A stretch of DNA of 64,000 nucleotides from Roseateles terrae (lineage in GTDB: Bacteria; Pseudomonadota; Gammaproteobacteria; Burkholderiales; Burkholderiaceae_C). Position numbers and translations under genes: made by a program. Positions 1-9,252 of this stretch are shown here, piece after piece (the first letter of the stretch is position 1; the number at the start of each line of letters is the position of its first letter). Under the pieces are notes generated by a model. That model had not been told where the DNA came from and ran no database searches. It saw nothing but the letters and a program-made list of their open reading frames with translations. Location of the stretch: NCBI RefSeq assembly GCF_014192155.1, contig NZ_JACHXO010000001.1, positions 956,069 to 1,020,068 on the forward strand, in the 5' to 3' direction.

Positions 1-1569
1 GCCGATGCGCTTTACGCGCGGGTGGTGGATTCGCTGCAGGAATATGCGGTGATCCTGCTCGACACCGAAGGCCGCATCCGGGACTGGAACCGCGCTGCCA
101 CGACCATCTTTGGCCACCCGCTGGAGGCCATCCGCGGCATGTCCGCCGAAATCCTGCTGACGCCGGAAGACCGTGCGGCCCAGGTGCTGGACCACGAACT
201 GGCCAAGGCCCTGACGCAGGGCTCCATCCGCGACGACCGCTGGCTGATGCGCCGGGACGGCTCGCGGCTGCGAGCCGAAGGCACCGTCACGCCGATTTAC
301 GCCAGCACGGGAGAGCCTTCCGGCTTCTCCAAGATCATTCGTGACGTGACGCTGGCCTTCGAAGCGCGAGAAGCGCTGCGTGAGGCCAAGGAAGAGGCCG
401 AGCGCACCAGCGAGCTCAAGGAGCAGTTTCTGGCGGTGCTGTCGCATGAGCTGCGGTCCCCGCTCAGCGCCATCACCGGCTGGGCGGACATCCTCACGAA
501 TTTCTCCGATGCGCATCCGCTGCTCGGCAAGGCGGCGGCGGTGATCCGCCGCAATGCGCAATTGCAGGCCCGCATGATCAACGATCTGCTGGACATGAGC
601 GCGGTGGTTGCCGGCAAGCTGGTGCTGCAGCCGTCGCCGGTCAATCTCTCCGCGCTCGCCGATGAGGCGGTACTGGCGGCGCTGCATGAAGCGCAGGCCA
701 AGGGCGTCGCCCTGACCTGCCGCACCACCGGACCGGTCTGGGTGCATGGCGATACGCATCGGCTCTCGCAGGTGCTGACCAACCTGATCAGCAACGCCAT
801 CAAGTTCACCGACGGCGGCGGCTCGGTCGATGTCGAGGTCCGCAAGGAAGACGGTCAGGCGGTGCTGCGAGTGAAGGACACCGGCCGCGGCATTTCGCCC
901 CAGTTCCTGCCCTATGTGTTCGACCGCCTTCGTCAGGAAGACGGTTCGTTCACCCGCAAGGCGGGTGGCCTGGGCCTGGGATTGGCCATTGCGCGGGCCA
1001 TTGCGGAGCTGCATCAGGGCCGCATCCGCGCCGCCAGCCCGGGCCATGGCCATGGCTCGACCTTCGAGCTGAGCCTGCCGGCCATGCAGGGCAAGCCGCA
1101 GGTGCGCCCGCCCACGACCGAGCCGATGGCCCTGTCCGAGGACGCGCTCTCCGGCGTGCGGGTGCTGCTGGTGGATGACGAGGAAGATGCGCGCGAGGTG
1201 GGACAGGTAGCGCTCAGCCGCATGGGCGCCAAGGTTACGGTCGCTTGCAGTGCCACCGAGGCGCTGGAGATGATTCAGGCGCAGCAGTTCGATCTGCTGG
1301 TGTCCGACATCGGCATGCCGGAGATGGACGGACGATCCCTCATCCGCGCAGTACGACGCCTGCCCAACCGCAGCGCCAAGGAGCTGCCGGCCGTGGCGCT
1401 GACCGCCTTCGCCATGGTCTCCGACCGCCAGGAAGGTCTGGCGGCCGGCTTCCAGGGCTACGTGGCCAAACCCATCGAGATGGGTCGCCTGACCCGTGCC
1501 ATCCGCGAGGTGCTGGATGGCAAGGCGTTCACGGGCATCGAGGAAGAGACCGAGAACCAGAACGACTGA
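1..1569 (+). CDS. PAS hybrid sensor histidine kinase/response regulator, 5' truncated
   Basis: Autophosphorylating sensor kinase with an attached receiver. The reading frame is open from base 1 and runs past a GTG at 22, and PAS-like residues precede that GTG, so the true start lies before the window. Counting from 22: a PAS domain (about 1-115), a HisKA segment with the phospho-acceptor His142 in LSHELRSPL, a HATPase domain with GLGLGLAIA, and a C-terminal REC domain with acidic VDDEED and phospho-acceptor Asp429 in SDIGMPEMDG. No membrane segment is visible in the part present, so it is probably cytoplasmic. It ends 7 bp from the convergent TRAP gene. The signal sensed is unknown. The kinase at 54036-55598 has the same domain order. 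Confidence 0.9.
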   Translation, partial: ADALYARVVDSLQEYAVILLDTEGRIRDWNRAATTIFGHPLEAIRGMSAEILLTPEDRAAQVLDHELAKALTQGSIRDDRWLMRRDGSRLRAEGTVTPIYASTGEPSGFSKIIRDVTLAFEAREALREAKEEAERTSELKEQFLAVLSHELRSPLSAITGWADILTNFSDAHPLLGKAAAVIRRNAQLQARMINDLLDMSAVVAGKLVLQPSPVNLSALADEAVLAALHEAQAKGVALTCRTTGPVWVHGDTHRLSQVLTNLISNAIKFTDGGGSVDVEVRKEDGQAVLRVKDTGRGISPQFLPYVFDRLRQEDGSFTRKAGGLGLGLAIARAIAELHQGRIRAASPGHGHGSTFELSLPAMQGKPQVRPPTTEPMALSEDALSGVRVLLVDDEEDAREVGQVALSRMGAKVTVACSATEALEMIQAQQFDLLVSDIGMPEMDGRSLIRAVRRLPNRSAKELPAVALTAFAMVSDRQEGLAAGFQGYVAKPIEMGRLTRAIREVLDGKAFTGIEEETENQND

Positions 1570-1576
1570 GCTCCGA

Positions 1577-2659
1577 TCAGAACCGCTGCTTCTGCATGAA
1601 TTCGTCGAATCCCGATTCGGCAAAGCGGAACCAGAGGTTCTGGTCTTTACGGAAGGCGGCGTAGTCCTCGTAGACCTTCTTCCAGTTGGGATTCTTGGCG
1701 GAGATCTCGCTGTACAGCGCCATCGACTCCTTGAAGGCCTGGTTCATCACATCGGTCGGAAAACGCATCAGCTTGGTCTTGGCGGCCGCCAGTTCCTTGA
1801 GTGCGCCCGGATTGACCACGTCGTACTTGGCCTGCATGTTCACATGGGTGTAGGCCGAGGCCGCTTCGATGATGGCCTTGTATTCCGGGGTGAGGCTCTC
1901 ATAGGCCTTGGTGTTGATGAAGAAATCGACCTGCGGGCCGCCCTCCCACCACCCCGGGTAGTAGTAGTACTGCGCCACCTTGTAGAAGCCCAGCTTGAGG
2001 TCGTCGTAGGGGCCGACCCATTCCGCAGCGTCGATGGTGCCTTTTTCGAGTGCGGAATAAAGCTCGCCGCCGGGCAGGTTCTGCGGCACCCCGCCCATGC
2101 GCTCGATGATGCGGCCGGCGAAGCCGCCGATGCGGAACTTCAGGCCCTTCATATCCGCCATCGACTTGATTTCCTTGCGATACCAGCCCGCCATCTGCGC
2201 GCCGGTGTTGCCGCCGGGGAAATTGATGATGTTGTAGTTGCGGTAGAACTCCCGCATCAGCTTGAGACCATTGCCCTGGTAGGTCCAGGCGGTCATCTGG
2301 CGGGAATTGAGGCCGAACGGGATCGACGCGCCAATGGCGAAGGTCTCGTCCTTGCCGAAGAAGTAGTAGGCGGCCGTGTGGGCGATCTCCACCGTGGCCT
2401 TCTGCACGCCGTCCACCACCTCAAAAGCCGGCATCAGCTCGCCCGGGGCATGCACGCTGATCTGGAACTTGCCGCCGCTGAGTTCACTGACCTTTTTGGC
2501 GAAGGATTCACCGGCGCCAAACAGGGTGTCGAGCTGCTTGGGAAAGCTGGAGGCCAGGCGCCAGCGCACATTGGCCTGGGCATGCACGATCGCCGGTGCG
2601 GTGCCCGCAGCCAGCACGCCCGCCATGCCGGCACCCTTGACGAAGGAACGTCGTTCCAT
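1577..2659 (-). CDS. TRAP transporter substrate-binding protein (DctP family)
   Basis: Periplasmic solute-binding subunit of a tripartite ATP-independent transporter. The N-terminus carries a twin-arginine-type signal (MERRSFVKG followed by a small-residue stretch ending near VHAQA). The body has DctP-family features, including the segment around FRIGGFAGRIIERMGG and an aromatic YYYYPGWW stretch like that of alpha-keto-acid/carboxylate-binding members. Its length of 360 aa is normal for the family. No membrane DctQ/DctM partner lies beside it in the window, so it is an orphan here. The ligand is probably an organic acid, by family inference only. Confidence 0.9.
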   Translation of the reverse strand: MERRSFVKGAGMAGVLAAGTAPAIVHAQANVRWRLASSFPKQLDTLFGAGESFAKKVSELSGGKFQISVHAPGELMPAFEVVDGVQKATVEIAHTAAYYFFGKDETFAIGASIPFGLNSRQMTAWTYQGNGLKLMREFYRNYNIINFPGGNTGAQMAGWYRKEIKSMADMKGLKFRIGGFAGRIIERMGGVPQNLPGGELYSALEKGTIDAAEWVGPYDDLKLGFYKVAQYYYYPGWWEGGPQVDFFINTKAYESLTPEYKAIIEAASAYTHVNMQAKYDVVNPGALKELAAAKTKLMRFPTDVMNQAFKESMALYSEISAKNPNWKKVYEDYAAFRKDQNLWFRFAESGFDEFMQKQRF

Positions 2660-2757
2660 GAGGGAAGTCTCCTGGGTTGTTGTGTCCTGGAGGTTCCCCC
2701 ACGGGGTGGCGGTTCGTCAATCGAGGGCTGCCCGGGGAGCCCGCCCCCGAGGCACGA

Positions 2758-4125
2758 TCAGGAGCCGGCCAGCTTCATGTTGGCGATCAGTACCGAGCCG
2801 ACCGTCTTGGCACCCAGGTTGTAGGTGTCCGCGCCGATGCCCACGATCTGCTGGAACATGTCCCGCAGATTGCCGGCGATGGTCACTTCGTTCACCGGGA
2901 AGGCGATTTCGCCGTTCTCCACCCAGTAGCCGCTGGCACCGCGCGAATAGTCGCCGGTCACATAGTTGACGCCCTGCCCCATCAGCTCGGTGACGAACAG
3001 GCCGGTGCCCAGCCGACGCAGCATTGTGGGCAGGTCGTCGCCCGGGGCGGTGCAGCGGCTGCGCATCACCAGGTTGTGCGAGCCGCCGGCATGGCCGGTG
3101 GTCTGCAGGCCCAGCTTGCGGGCGGAGTAGGTGGAGAGGAAGTAGCCCTTGAGCGTGCCGCATTCCACCACGGTCCGCGGACGGGTGATCACGCCTTCAT
3201 CGTCGAAGGGCGCGCTGCCCTTGCCCTTGAGGATGTGGGGGTCTTCCATCACGTCGATGTGCGAGGCCAGCACCGGCTTGTCCAGGCTGTCCAGCAGGAA
3301 GGTGGCGCGGCGATACAGCGCACCGCCGCTGGTGGCCTGCACCAGGGCACCGAGCAGGCCGGCAGCCACCGGGGATTCGAACAGCACCGGCACATTGGCC
3401 GTCTTGACCTTGCGGCCCTTCAGGCGCGCCAGGGCACGCTCCGCCGCATAACGGCCGATGGATTCGGGGCTGGACAGGTCGGCGGCGTCGCGCATGGAGC
3501 TGTACCAGGCGTCCCGCTCCATGCCGGCGCCGCGGCCGGCAATGGGCGCCACCGACAGCGAATGGCGCGAGCTGGCATAACCGCCGCGGAAGCCCCGGCT
3601 GTTGCCGGTGAAGAAATGGGACTGCTGCGCGGAAACGGCCGCGCCTTCGGAATTGGTGATGCGCGGGTCGGTGTCGAGCGCGGCGCGTTCGCAGCGCAGC
3701 GCCAGTTCCGCAGCGGCTTCCGCGTTGATGTCCCACGGGTGGAACAGATCCAGCGCCGGGCGGCTGGCTTCGTCCAGCGACAGTTCTTCGTCCGTCGGCA
3801 GGCCGGCGAACTCGTCTTCGGCGGTGAAGCGGGCGATATCGAAGGCGGCGCGGACGGTGTCCTTCAGGGCCTTGGGCGAGAAGTCGGAGGTGCTGGCGTT
3901 GCCGCGGCGCTGTCCCAGGTAGACGCTGATGCCCAGGGACTTGTCACGGTTGCGCTCGACATTCTCCAGCGCGCCACGCCGCACCGACACGGACAACCCG
4001 CAGCCTTCCGACACTTCGGCGCCGGCATCCGACGCACCCAGCTGTTTCGCCTCGGCGAGGACATCCTCGATCAGTTGGCGAAACTGGTCCTGGCTGTAGG
4101 CAAAACCTTGTTGGGCTTGACTCAT
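2758..4125 (-). CDS. pmbA: metalloprotease PmbA/TldE
   Basis: Non-catalytic partner of the TldD/TldE cytoplasmic protease, which matures peptide modifiers and degrades antitoxins in E. coli. The 455 aa protein matches PmbA/TldE along its length (motifs such as SVRRGALENVER, SLGISVYLG, and GNLRDMF near the end). I chose the ATG at 4125 (MSQAQQGF) rather than the upstream in-frame codon at 4197, because family similarity begins there and the extra stretch runs into the divergent darP promoter region. The tldD partner is not in the window. It is divergent from darP with an 83 bp gap, an arrangement common in beta- and gammaproteobacteria. Confidence 0.93.
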   Translation of the reverse strand: MSQAQQGFAYSQDQFRQLIEDVLAEAKQLGASDAGAEVSEGCGLSVSVRRGALENVERNRDKSLGISVYLGQRRGNASTSDFSPKALKDTVRAAFDIARFTAEDEFAGLPTDEELSLDEASRPALDLFHPWDINAEAAAELALRCERAALDTDPRITNSEGAAVSAQQSHFFTGNSRGFRGGYASSRHSLSVAPIAGRGAGMERDAWYSSMRDAADLSSPESIGRYAAERALARLKGRKVKTANVPVLFESPVAAGLLGALVQATSGGALYRRATFLLDSLDKPVLASHIDVMEDPHILKGKGSAPFDDEGVITRPRTVVECGTLKGYFLSTYSARKLGLQTTGHAGGSHNLVMRSRCTAPGDDLPTMLRRLGTGLFVTELMGQGVNYVTGDYSRGASGYWVENGEIAFPVNEVTIAGNLRDMFQQIVGIGADTYNLGAKTVGSVLIANMKLAGS

Positions 4126-4208
4126 GAGATCTCGAATCTGGTGCAAAGAACTATCATACGGGCCCTGCGCCTGTCCTGGCTCAGCCGGCGGCCCCACCTG
4201 ATTGCCAC

Positions 4209-4796
4209 ATGTACGAAGAATACGAAGACCCCGACGACGAACGCCCCAGCAAGAGCCAGCTCAAGCGGGACATGGCCGCCCTGCAGGCCCTGGGCATCGA
4301 ACTGCTGTCCCTGCCGGAGAAACGCGTCGCGGCACTGAACCTGCCCGAAGCGCTGATGGACGCACTGGCCGAAGCCCGGCGCATCAAGGGCGCCCATGAG
4401 GGCAAGCGGCGCCAGCTGCAGCTGATCGGCAAGCTGATGCGCAATGTCGACCCCGAGCCGATCCGCGAGGCAGTGGCCGAATTCAAGCTCGGCCGCGCGC
4501 AGGACAGCCTGCAGCTGCATCAGGCCGAGCGCTGGCGCGTGCGGCTGGTCGAGGAAGACCCGGCACTGCAGAGCTACATCGAGACCTTCCCGGACACCGA
4601 TGTGCAGCAGTTGCGCAGCCTTATCCGCGCCGCCCGCAAGGACCGTGCTCAGGCGCCTGAGCAGCGCAACGGCCGCGCCTGGCGCGAGCTGTTCCAGATG
4701 ATCAAGGCCCAGGTGCTGGCCGAGGCCAGGGCCAGCGGCGCGCAGGTCGACGAGGATGCGGACGAAGAAGACAACGAGGACGACCGCGATGACTGA
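4209..4796 (+). CDS. darP: ribosome-associated protein DarP (YjgA, DUF615)
   Basis: Late 50S subunit assembly factor. The 195 aa protein has the DUF615 pattern: an N-terminal SKSQLKRDMAALQALG segment, the LPEALMDALAEARRI helix, and a C-terminal RNGRAWRELFQMIK. The C-terminus is an acidic tail rich in Asp and Glu. Its stop overlaps the mog start by 8 bp, which suggests coupled translation. It is divergent from pmbA, a common neighbour of this gene. Confidence 0.93.
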   Translation: MYEEYEDPDDERPSKSQLKRDMAALQALGIELLSLPEKRVAALNLPEALMDALAEARRIKGAHEGKRRQLQLIGKLMRNVDPEPIREAVAEFKLGRAQDSLQLHQAERWRVRLVEEDPALQSYIETFPDTDVQQLRSLIRAARKDRAQAPEQRNGRAWRELFQMIKAQVLAEARASGAQVDEDADEEDNEDDRDD

Positions 4797-5421
4797 TCCG
4801 CGTCCGCAGGACGCAGCGCCGGGCGCACACAGTGCTGATGCGGGCACGCCCGCGGCGGTGCGCATCGGCATCGTCTCCATCAGTGATCGCGCCTCCCGTG
4901 GCGTGTATGCCGACCAGGGCGTCCCCGCACTGCAGGACTGGCTGTCGCGTGCGCTGATCAATCCGCTGCAGTTCGAAGCGCGGCTGATTCCCGATGAGCG
5001 GGCGGTCATCGCCCAGACATTGCGGGAGCTGGTGGACGACGCCGGCTGCCACCTGGTGCTGACCACCGGCGGTACGGGCCCGGCGCCCCGCGATGTGACA
5101 CCCGAAGCCACGATGGACGTGGCGGACCGCGACATGCCGGGCTTTGGCGAACAGATGCGCCAGATCTCGCTGCATTTCGTGCCGACGGCCATCCTGTCGC
5201 GGCAGGTGGCGGTGATCCGCGGCCAGTCGCTGATCATCAATCTGCCTGGCCAGCCCAAGGCCATTGCCGAAACGCTGGGCGGCCATCCGGCTGCCAAGGG
5301 TATCTTTGCCGCCGTGCCCTACTGCATCGACCTCATCGGCGGCCCTTATCTGGAAACGCGGGACGAGGTCTGCGCCGCTTTCCGACCCAAATCCGCCCAG
5401 CGCCCGGCGCGCCAGGGCTGA
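4789..5421 (+). CDS. mog: molybdopterin adenylyltransferase Mog
   Basis: Adenylates molybdopterin before molybdate insertion in molybdenum cofactor synthesis, in the cytoplasm. The 210 aa sequence shows the MoaB/Mog signature: IGIVSISDRASRGVYADQG near the N-terminus and the TTGGTGPAPRDVTPEAT nucleotide-binding stretch, then INLPGQPKAIAETL. The ATG at 4789 is preferred to the upstream codon at 4756, because the family start aligns there and it overlaps the darP stop. An N-terminal Ala/Gly-rich linker of about 20 residues precedes the fold. Confidence 0.93.
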   Translation: MTDPRPQDAAPGAHSADAGTPAAVRIGIVSISDRASRGVYADQGVPALQDWLSRALINPLQFEARLIPDERAVIAQTLRELVDDAGCHLVLTTGGTGPAPRDVTPEATMDVADRDMPGFGEQMRQISLHFVPTAILSRQVAVIRGQSLIINLPGQPKAIAETLGGHPAAKGIFAAVPYCIDLIGGPYLETRDEVCAAFRPKSAQRPARQG

Positions 5422-5440
5422 TCATCGAGATCCAACACCC

Positions 5441-5920
5441 ATGAAAATCACCAAGGACACCATCGCCACCGTCGACATCAAGGTGGCCGACAAGCTCGGC
5501 CGCGTGATCGAGAAGACGGACGAGCCGATGGCGCTGCTGATCGGCGGCTATGGCAACACCCTGCCGGCCATCGAAGCCGCGCTGGAAGGCCAGGAAGCCG
5601 GCTTCCAGACGACGCTGCAACTGACGCCGGCGAACGGCTTTGGCGAGCGCGACGAAAGCCTGATGCTGACCATCCCGAAGAAGGACTTCCCGCCCGGCGT
5701 GAAGGTGGGCGGCCAGCTGGAAGTGCGCCCCGGCGAAGGCGCGGACTTTCGCGTGTTCACCGTGGCCAAGATCAAGGGCGACACGGTGCATCTGGACGGC
5801 AACCATCCGCTGGCCGGCCAGCATCTGCAGGTCAGCCTGAAGGTGCGGGAAGTGCGCGAGGCGACGGCCGAAGAGATCGAGCATCGTCATGCGCACGGTG
5901 CGCATGGGCATCACCACTGA
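5441..5920 (+). CDS. slyD: FKBP-type peptidyl-prolyl isomerase, SlyD-like
   Basis: Cytoplasmic prolyl isomerase, chaperone and metal-binding protein. The 159 aa protein has the SlyD layout: an FKBP half (MALLIGGYGNTLPAIEAALEG), an insert-in-flap domain, and LDGNHPLAGQHLQ. The C-terminus is His-rich (HRHAHGAHGHHH), fitting Ni/Zn binding, though shorter than in E. coli. The ATG at 5441 is used; a much longer upstream frame has no family similarity. It lies 19 bp after mog and is followed by a terminator, so darP-mog-slyD may be one transcript. Confidence 0.93.
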   Translation: MKITKDTIATVDIKVADKLGRVIEKTDEPMALLIGGYGNTLPAIEAALEGQEAGFQTTLQLTPANGFGERDESLMLTIPKKDFPPGVKVGGQLEVRPGEGADFRVFTVAKIKGDTVHLDGNHPLAGQHLQVSLKVREVREATAEEIEHRHAHGAHGHHH

Positions 5921-5954
5921 AGCCTGATCACTGAAGGCTCATCACTGAAGACAG

Positions 5955-5985
5955 AGGGCGCCCCGAGGGGCGCCCTTGTTGTTCG
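5955..5985 (+). terminator. rho-independent terminator after slyD
   Basis: GC-rich hairpin with arms AGGGCGCC and GGCGCCCT, followed by a T-rich run (TTGTTGTTC). It lies 35 bp after the slyD stop. The T-run is interrupted, so efficiency is uncertain. Confidence 0.7.
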
Positions 5986-5996
5986 TGGAGACTGCA

Positions 5997-6046
5997 GGCG
6001 GCAGCTGGCGGCAGCTGGCGGCCGCTGGCGGCAGTTGGCGGCGGTT
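5997..6046. repeat. 10-bp tandem repeat, five copies
   Basis: Five consecutive 10-mers: GGCGGCAGCT twice, then GGCGGCCGCT, GGCGGCAGTT and GGCGGCGGTT. It occupies the gap between the slyD terminator and the 3' end of cysE. It is probably a slippage product; no function is visible. Confidence 0.85.
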
Positions 6047-6109
6047 GGCGCCGGGCCGCAGGGGCCTTCCAGATGGCTGCGGGCGGCGAGGTCTGACCTC
6101 GCCCCGGCG

Positions 6110-6880
6110 TCACTTCACCAGCCGCTCCAGCTCTCCCGCGTCAAAGCGTTCGCCCTGCTGCGCCCCGGCCGGCACACAGTCCTTGCGCTGCTGCGCTTCG
6201 GAGAGTGCGGTGATGGCCTGCCACAGCAGCGCGATCTGGTGCTCCTGCGAGGACGCGTTGTCGATCAGGCCTTTCATCGCCTGCGCCATTGGATCGTCGC
6301 CCTGGCTGACGCCGTAGGCAGAGAATCCCATGCGCGCTGCTGCTTCTTCGCGGCGGGCATCGGCTTTGGCCTCGATGATGCGGGCCGGGTTGCCTACCGC
6401 AGTTGCGCCCGCGGGCACCGGCTTGGTGACCACCGCGCCAGAGCCGACGCGTGCGCCCTCCCCGACGGTGAAGCCACCCAGCACGCAGGCATTGGCACCC
6501 ACGATGACACCGCGCTCCAGCGTCGGATGCCGTTTGGCCCCCTTCACCAGCGAAGTCCCGCCCAGGGTCACGCCCTGGTAGATGGTGACCTCGTCGCCGA
6601 TCTCCGCCATCTCACCGATGACCACGCCCATGCCGTGATCGATGAAGACCCGGCGGCCGATGGTCGCGCCCGGGTGAATCTCGATGCCGGTGAGGAAACG
6701 CGCGACATGGGAGGTGAAACGGCCCATCCAGCGGAAGCCCCGGGTCCAACAGGCGTGCGCGAAGCGGTGCAGGACGATCGCATGCAGACCCGGATAACAG
6801 GTCAGCACTTCCCAGGCCGAGCGGGCGGCGGGGTCGCGTTCGAGGATGCAGGCAATGTCTTCGCGAAGACGTTGGAACAT
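6110..6880 (-). CDS. cysE: serine O-acetyltransferase CysE
   Basis: Acetyl-CoA plus L-serine to O-acetylserine, the committed step of cysteine synthesis. This 256 aa protein starts at MFQRLREDI; the longer frame to 7027 has no family similarity. The N-terminal helical domain is followed by a left-handed beta-helix with hexapeptide repeats ([22 protein letters not shown]) and the active-site HGMG stretch. The C-terminus is longer than in E. coli CysE, with an Ala/Gln-rich tail. It lies downstream of trmJ on the same strand, the usual Burkholderiales order. The DcsE-like enzyme at 43642-44886 is from an unrelated family. Confidence 0.93.
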   Translation of the reverse strand: MFQRLREDIACILERDPAARSAWEVLTCYPGLHAIVLHRFAHACWTRGFRWMGRFTSHVARFLTGIEIHPGATIGRRVFIDHGMGVVIGEMAEIGDEVTIYQGVTLGGTSLVKGAKRHPTLERGVIVGANACVLGGFTVGEGARVGSGAVVTKPVPAGATAVGNPARIIEAKADARREEAAARMGFSAYGVSQGDDPMAQAMKGLIDNASSQEHQIALLWQAITALSEAQQRKDCVPAGAQQGERFDAGELERLVK

Positions 6881-7063
6881 GGCAGTGGCAGCGCCTGGGC
6901 TGTCCGAAACAGGGTTGAAGAAGGAGACCGGGATCACACCCCGGGCAGCGCCGGGGGAACGAGGGGGCAGGCAGTTTAGCGAAGGGCGCCGGGCGCTGGT
7001 GGCGTGAGGACTTTGAGACGTGCCCACGGCCGGCGCACACCTGCGGCGCCGAACGACTCGGGC

Positions 7064-7108
7064 GTGCCGGGCGTGTCGGACGTGTCGGACGTGTCGGACG
7101 TGTCAGCC
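7064..7108. repeat. 9-bp tandem repeat overlapping the trmJ stop
   Basis: Three exact GTGTCGGAC units (7073-7099), flanked by the variants GTGCCGGGC (7064-7072) and GTGTCAGCC (7100-7108). The last copy contains the trmJ stop codon, read on the minus strand. Probably slippage-derived. Confidence 0.85.
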
Positions 7109-7900
7109 GCCGCTGCGATCACATTGTTTGTCGATGGCCCGGGCGATGCCACGCAGGATGTGCACCTCTTCCTGCGTCAGCGCCGCCCGGTTGAACAGCT
7201 GATTCAGCCGTGGCATCAGCTTCTTCGGCGCCGCCGGATCCAGGTAGCCCAGCTTGACCAGGCTGCCTTCCAGGTGACGCAGCAGGCCCTGCACCGCCTG
7301 GGCGTCCGCCCGTTGCGGATCCGCGGTTCGGGCCTGTACGTCATAACCGCCCAGGGCCTGGCGCCAGTCGTAGGCCAGCAGTTGCACCGCCTGAGCCAGG
7401 TTCAGCGACCCGTACACCGGATGGGTGGGAATGGAGAGCACGGCGTGGGCACGGTAGACGTCCTCATTGCTCATGCCATAGCGCTCCGAGCCGAACACGA
7501 GCGCCAGGCGATGGCCCTGGCCGTCGGGCAGGGTCGCCAGCTCCTGGAACAGCTCGCGCGGGGCGCGGGTCGGCGGGCCGAAGTCGCGCGGCGTCATGGC
7601 GGTGGCACAGACGAAGGTGCAGCCGTCCAAGGCGTCTTCCAGACGGTCCACGATGCGGGCGCGAGCGAGGATGTCGGCGGCCCCGCTGGCCATGGCCACG
7701 GTATCTTCCTGGCTGAGGACATCGGCGAACCGGGGACGGACAAGGACCAGATCTTTAAAGCCCATCACCTTCATGGCCCGCGCCGTCGCCCCGACATTCC
7801 CGGGGTGGCTGGTTTCGATCAGAACGAAGCGGGTCGGATCGGCGGCCACAGGAATCGTGCCGTTTTCGGCGCTGTCGGAAGGGTGGGACGGCTGCGACAT
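7103..7900 (-). CDS. trmJ: tRNA (cytidine/uridine-32-2'-O)-methyltransferase TrmJ
   Basis: SAM-dependent SPOUT methylase that 2'-O-methylates position 32 of the tRNA anticodon loop. The 265 aa protein contains the RNA methylase core: FVLIETSHPGNVGATARAMK, then LALVFGSERYGMSNEDV (SAM-binding knot) and HPVYGSLNLAQAVQLLAYD. The ATG at 7900 (MSQPSHPSD) is chosen; the longer frame to 8026 enters the suhB upstream region. It is divergent from suhB and upstream of cysE. Confidence 0.92.
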   Translation of the reverse strand: MSQPSHPSDSAENGTIPVAADPTRFVLIETSHPGNVGATARAMKVMGFKDLVLVRPRFADVLSQEDTVAMASGAADILARARIVDRLEDALDGCTFVCATAMTPRDFGPPTRAPRELFQELATLPDGQGHRLALVFGSERYGMSNEDVYRAHAVLSIPTHPVYGSLNLAQAVQLLAYDWRQALGGYDVQARTADPQRADAQAVQGLLRHLEGSLVKLGYLDPAAPKKLMPRLNQLFNRAALTQEEVHILRGIARAIDKQCDRSGG

Positions 7901-8075
7901 AAGGGAAACCACGAACTCTGTGCCAAAATGGCAGATTATCCGCGCCGACGGCCGGTCATCAGCAGGGCGCCTCAACAGGCCACACCGCTGTTGGCCACCG
8001 TGACGACCTGCAAGGGTCGGCGCCACGCTCTTTCTTCCCCGTCAGTCCACCTCCCCAGTTCAGGAATCGTCCCGC

Positions 8076-9056
8076 ATGACGCAAGTTGCTCTTCATCCCA
8101 TGCTCAACGTCGCCATCAAGGCGGCCCGTGCTGCAGGCGCCATCATCAATCGCGCCTCCATGGACCTGGACATCCTGAAGATCAACACCAAGTCGCCCAA
8201 CGACTTCGTGACCGAGGTGGACCAGGCTGCGGAAGCAGCCATCATCGAGATCCTGCTCCAGGCGTATCCGGAGCACGGCATCCTGGCCGAGGAATCGGGC
8301 CGCACCCATGGCGCCCGTCACTCCGAATACCAGTGGATCATCGATCCGCTGGACGGCACCACCAACTTCATCCACGGTTTTCCGGTCTACTGCGTGTCGA
8401 TCGCCCTGGCGCATCGCAACGTGGTGCAGCAGGCGGTGGTCTATGACCCCACCCGCAATGACCTGTTCTACGCGACCAAGGGTCGCGGCGCCTTCCTGAA
8501 CGACCGTCGCCTGCGGGTGTCGCGTCGCACGCGGATGAGCGATGCGCTGATCGGCACGGGCTTCCCGTTCCGCCGTGGGGACAACTTCAAGCGCTATATG
8601 AAGATGTTCGAGGAGATCATGACGCAATGCGCGGGCGTGCGTCGCCCGGGCGCGGCGGCGCTGGACCTGTGCTATGTGGCGGCTGGTCATTACGACGCCT
8701 TCTTCGAGACGGGTCTGAACCCGTGGGACGTGGCTGCAGGGTCGCTGATCGTGACCGAGGCGGGTGGCCTGGTGGGCAACTTCACTGGCGAGCCGGACTT
8801 CCTGTTCCAGCGCGAAATCCTGGCGGGCAGCCCGAAGATCTATGGCCAGGTGGTGCAGACGCTGGCGCCCTACTCCCGCGTGATTACTGCGGACGATCTG
8901 GAAGCCGATGCGGCAGCGGCACAGCAGCCGGATGGCGGAAAAGCCAAGATCAAGGCCGGCAAGACGGCGGAAGGCGCTGAAGCAGCACCGAAGAAGCGCG
9001 GTCCGGTGCGGATCAAGAAGGCCGATGCGGATGCAGGCGAAGATTCGCCTTTGTGA
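8076..9056 (+). CDS. suhB: inositol monophosphatase family protein SuhB
   Basis: Mg2+-dependent phosphatase; in E. coli it also takes part in rRNA antitermination complexes with NusA. Metal-binding motifs are present: [22 protein letters not shown] and [15 protein letters not shown]. At 326 aa it is about 60 residues longer than E. coli SuhB. The extra C-terminal tail is rich in Lys and Ala (for example [14 protein letters not shown]), which could bind nucleic acid; that is an inference. It is divergent from trmJ, and a terminator follows 40 bp after the stop. Confidence 0.93.
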   Translation: MTQVALHPMLNVAIKAARAAGAIINRASMDLDILKINTKSPNDFVTEVDQAAEAAIIEILLQAYPEHGILAEESGRTHGARHSEYQWIIDPLDGTTNFIHGFPVYCVSIALAHRNVVQQAVVYDPTRNDLFYATKGRGAFLNDRRLRVSRRTRMSDALIGTGFPFRRGDNFKRYMKMFEEIMTQCAGVRRPGAAALDLCYVAAGHYDAFFETGLNPWDVAAGSLIVTEAGGLVGNFTGEPDFLFQREILAGSPKIYGQVVQTLAPYSRVITADDLEADAAAAQQPDGGKAKIKAGKTAEGAEAAPKKRGPVRIKKADADAGEDSPL

Positions 9057-9096
9057 GTCTTGACGATGGGGGAGCCCCCCCATCCGCTAGTGAGAG

Positions 9097-9121
9097 AGCC
9101 CTCCTTGGTGAGGGCTTTTTT
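9097..9121 (+). terminator. rho-independent terminator after suhB
   Basis: Hairpin AGCCCTC / GAGGGCT with a short loop, followed by six T residues. It lies 40 bp beyond the suhB stop. Confidence 0.85.
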
Positions 9122-9252
9122 GCGAGTGCGTCCGGCGCTTTGCGTGGCTGTTGGGCGCCAACCGATGGCTGGTGTCGGTGCTCGAACGTCTCAAAACGCT
9201 TTCAGCCGAACCGATCGAGCGGGTTTACCGAGACGGGGCCGTGAGAGATGCC

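Noticed and set aside
5997-7108. Tandem arrays considered as CRISPR
   Set aside because: Units of 9-10 bp in direct contact, with no spacers; no cas gene is present.
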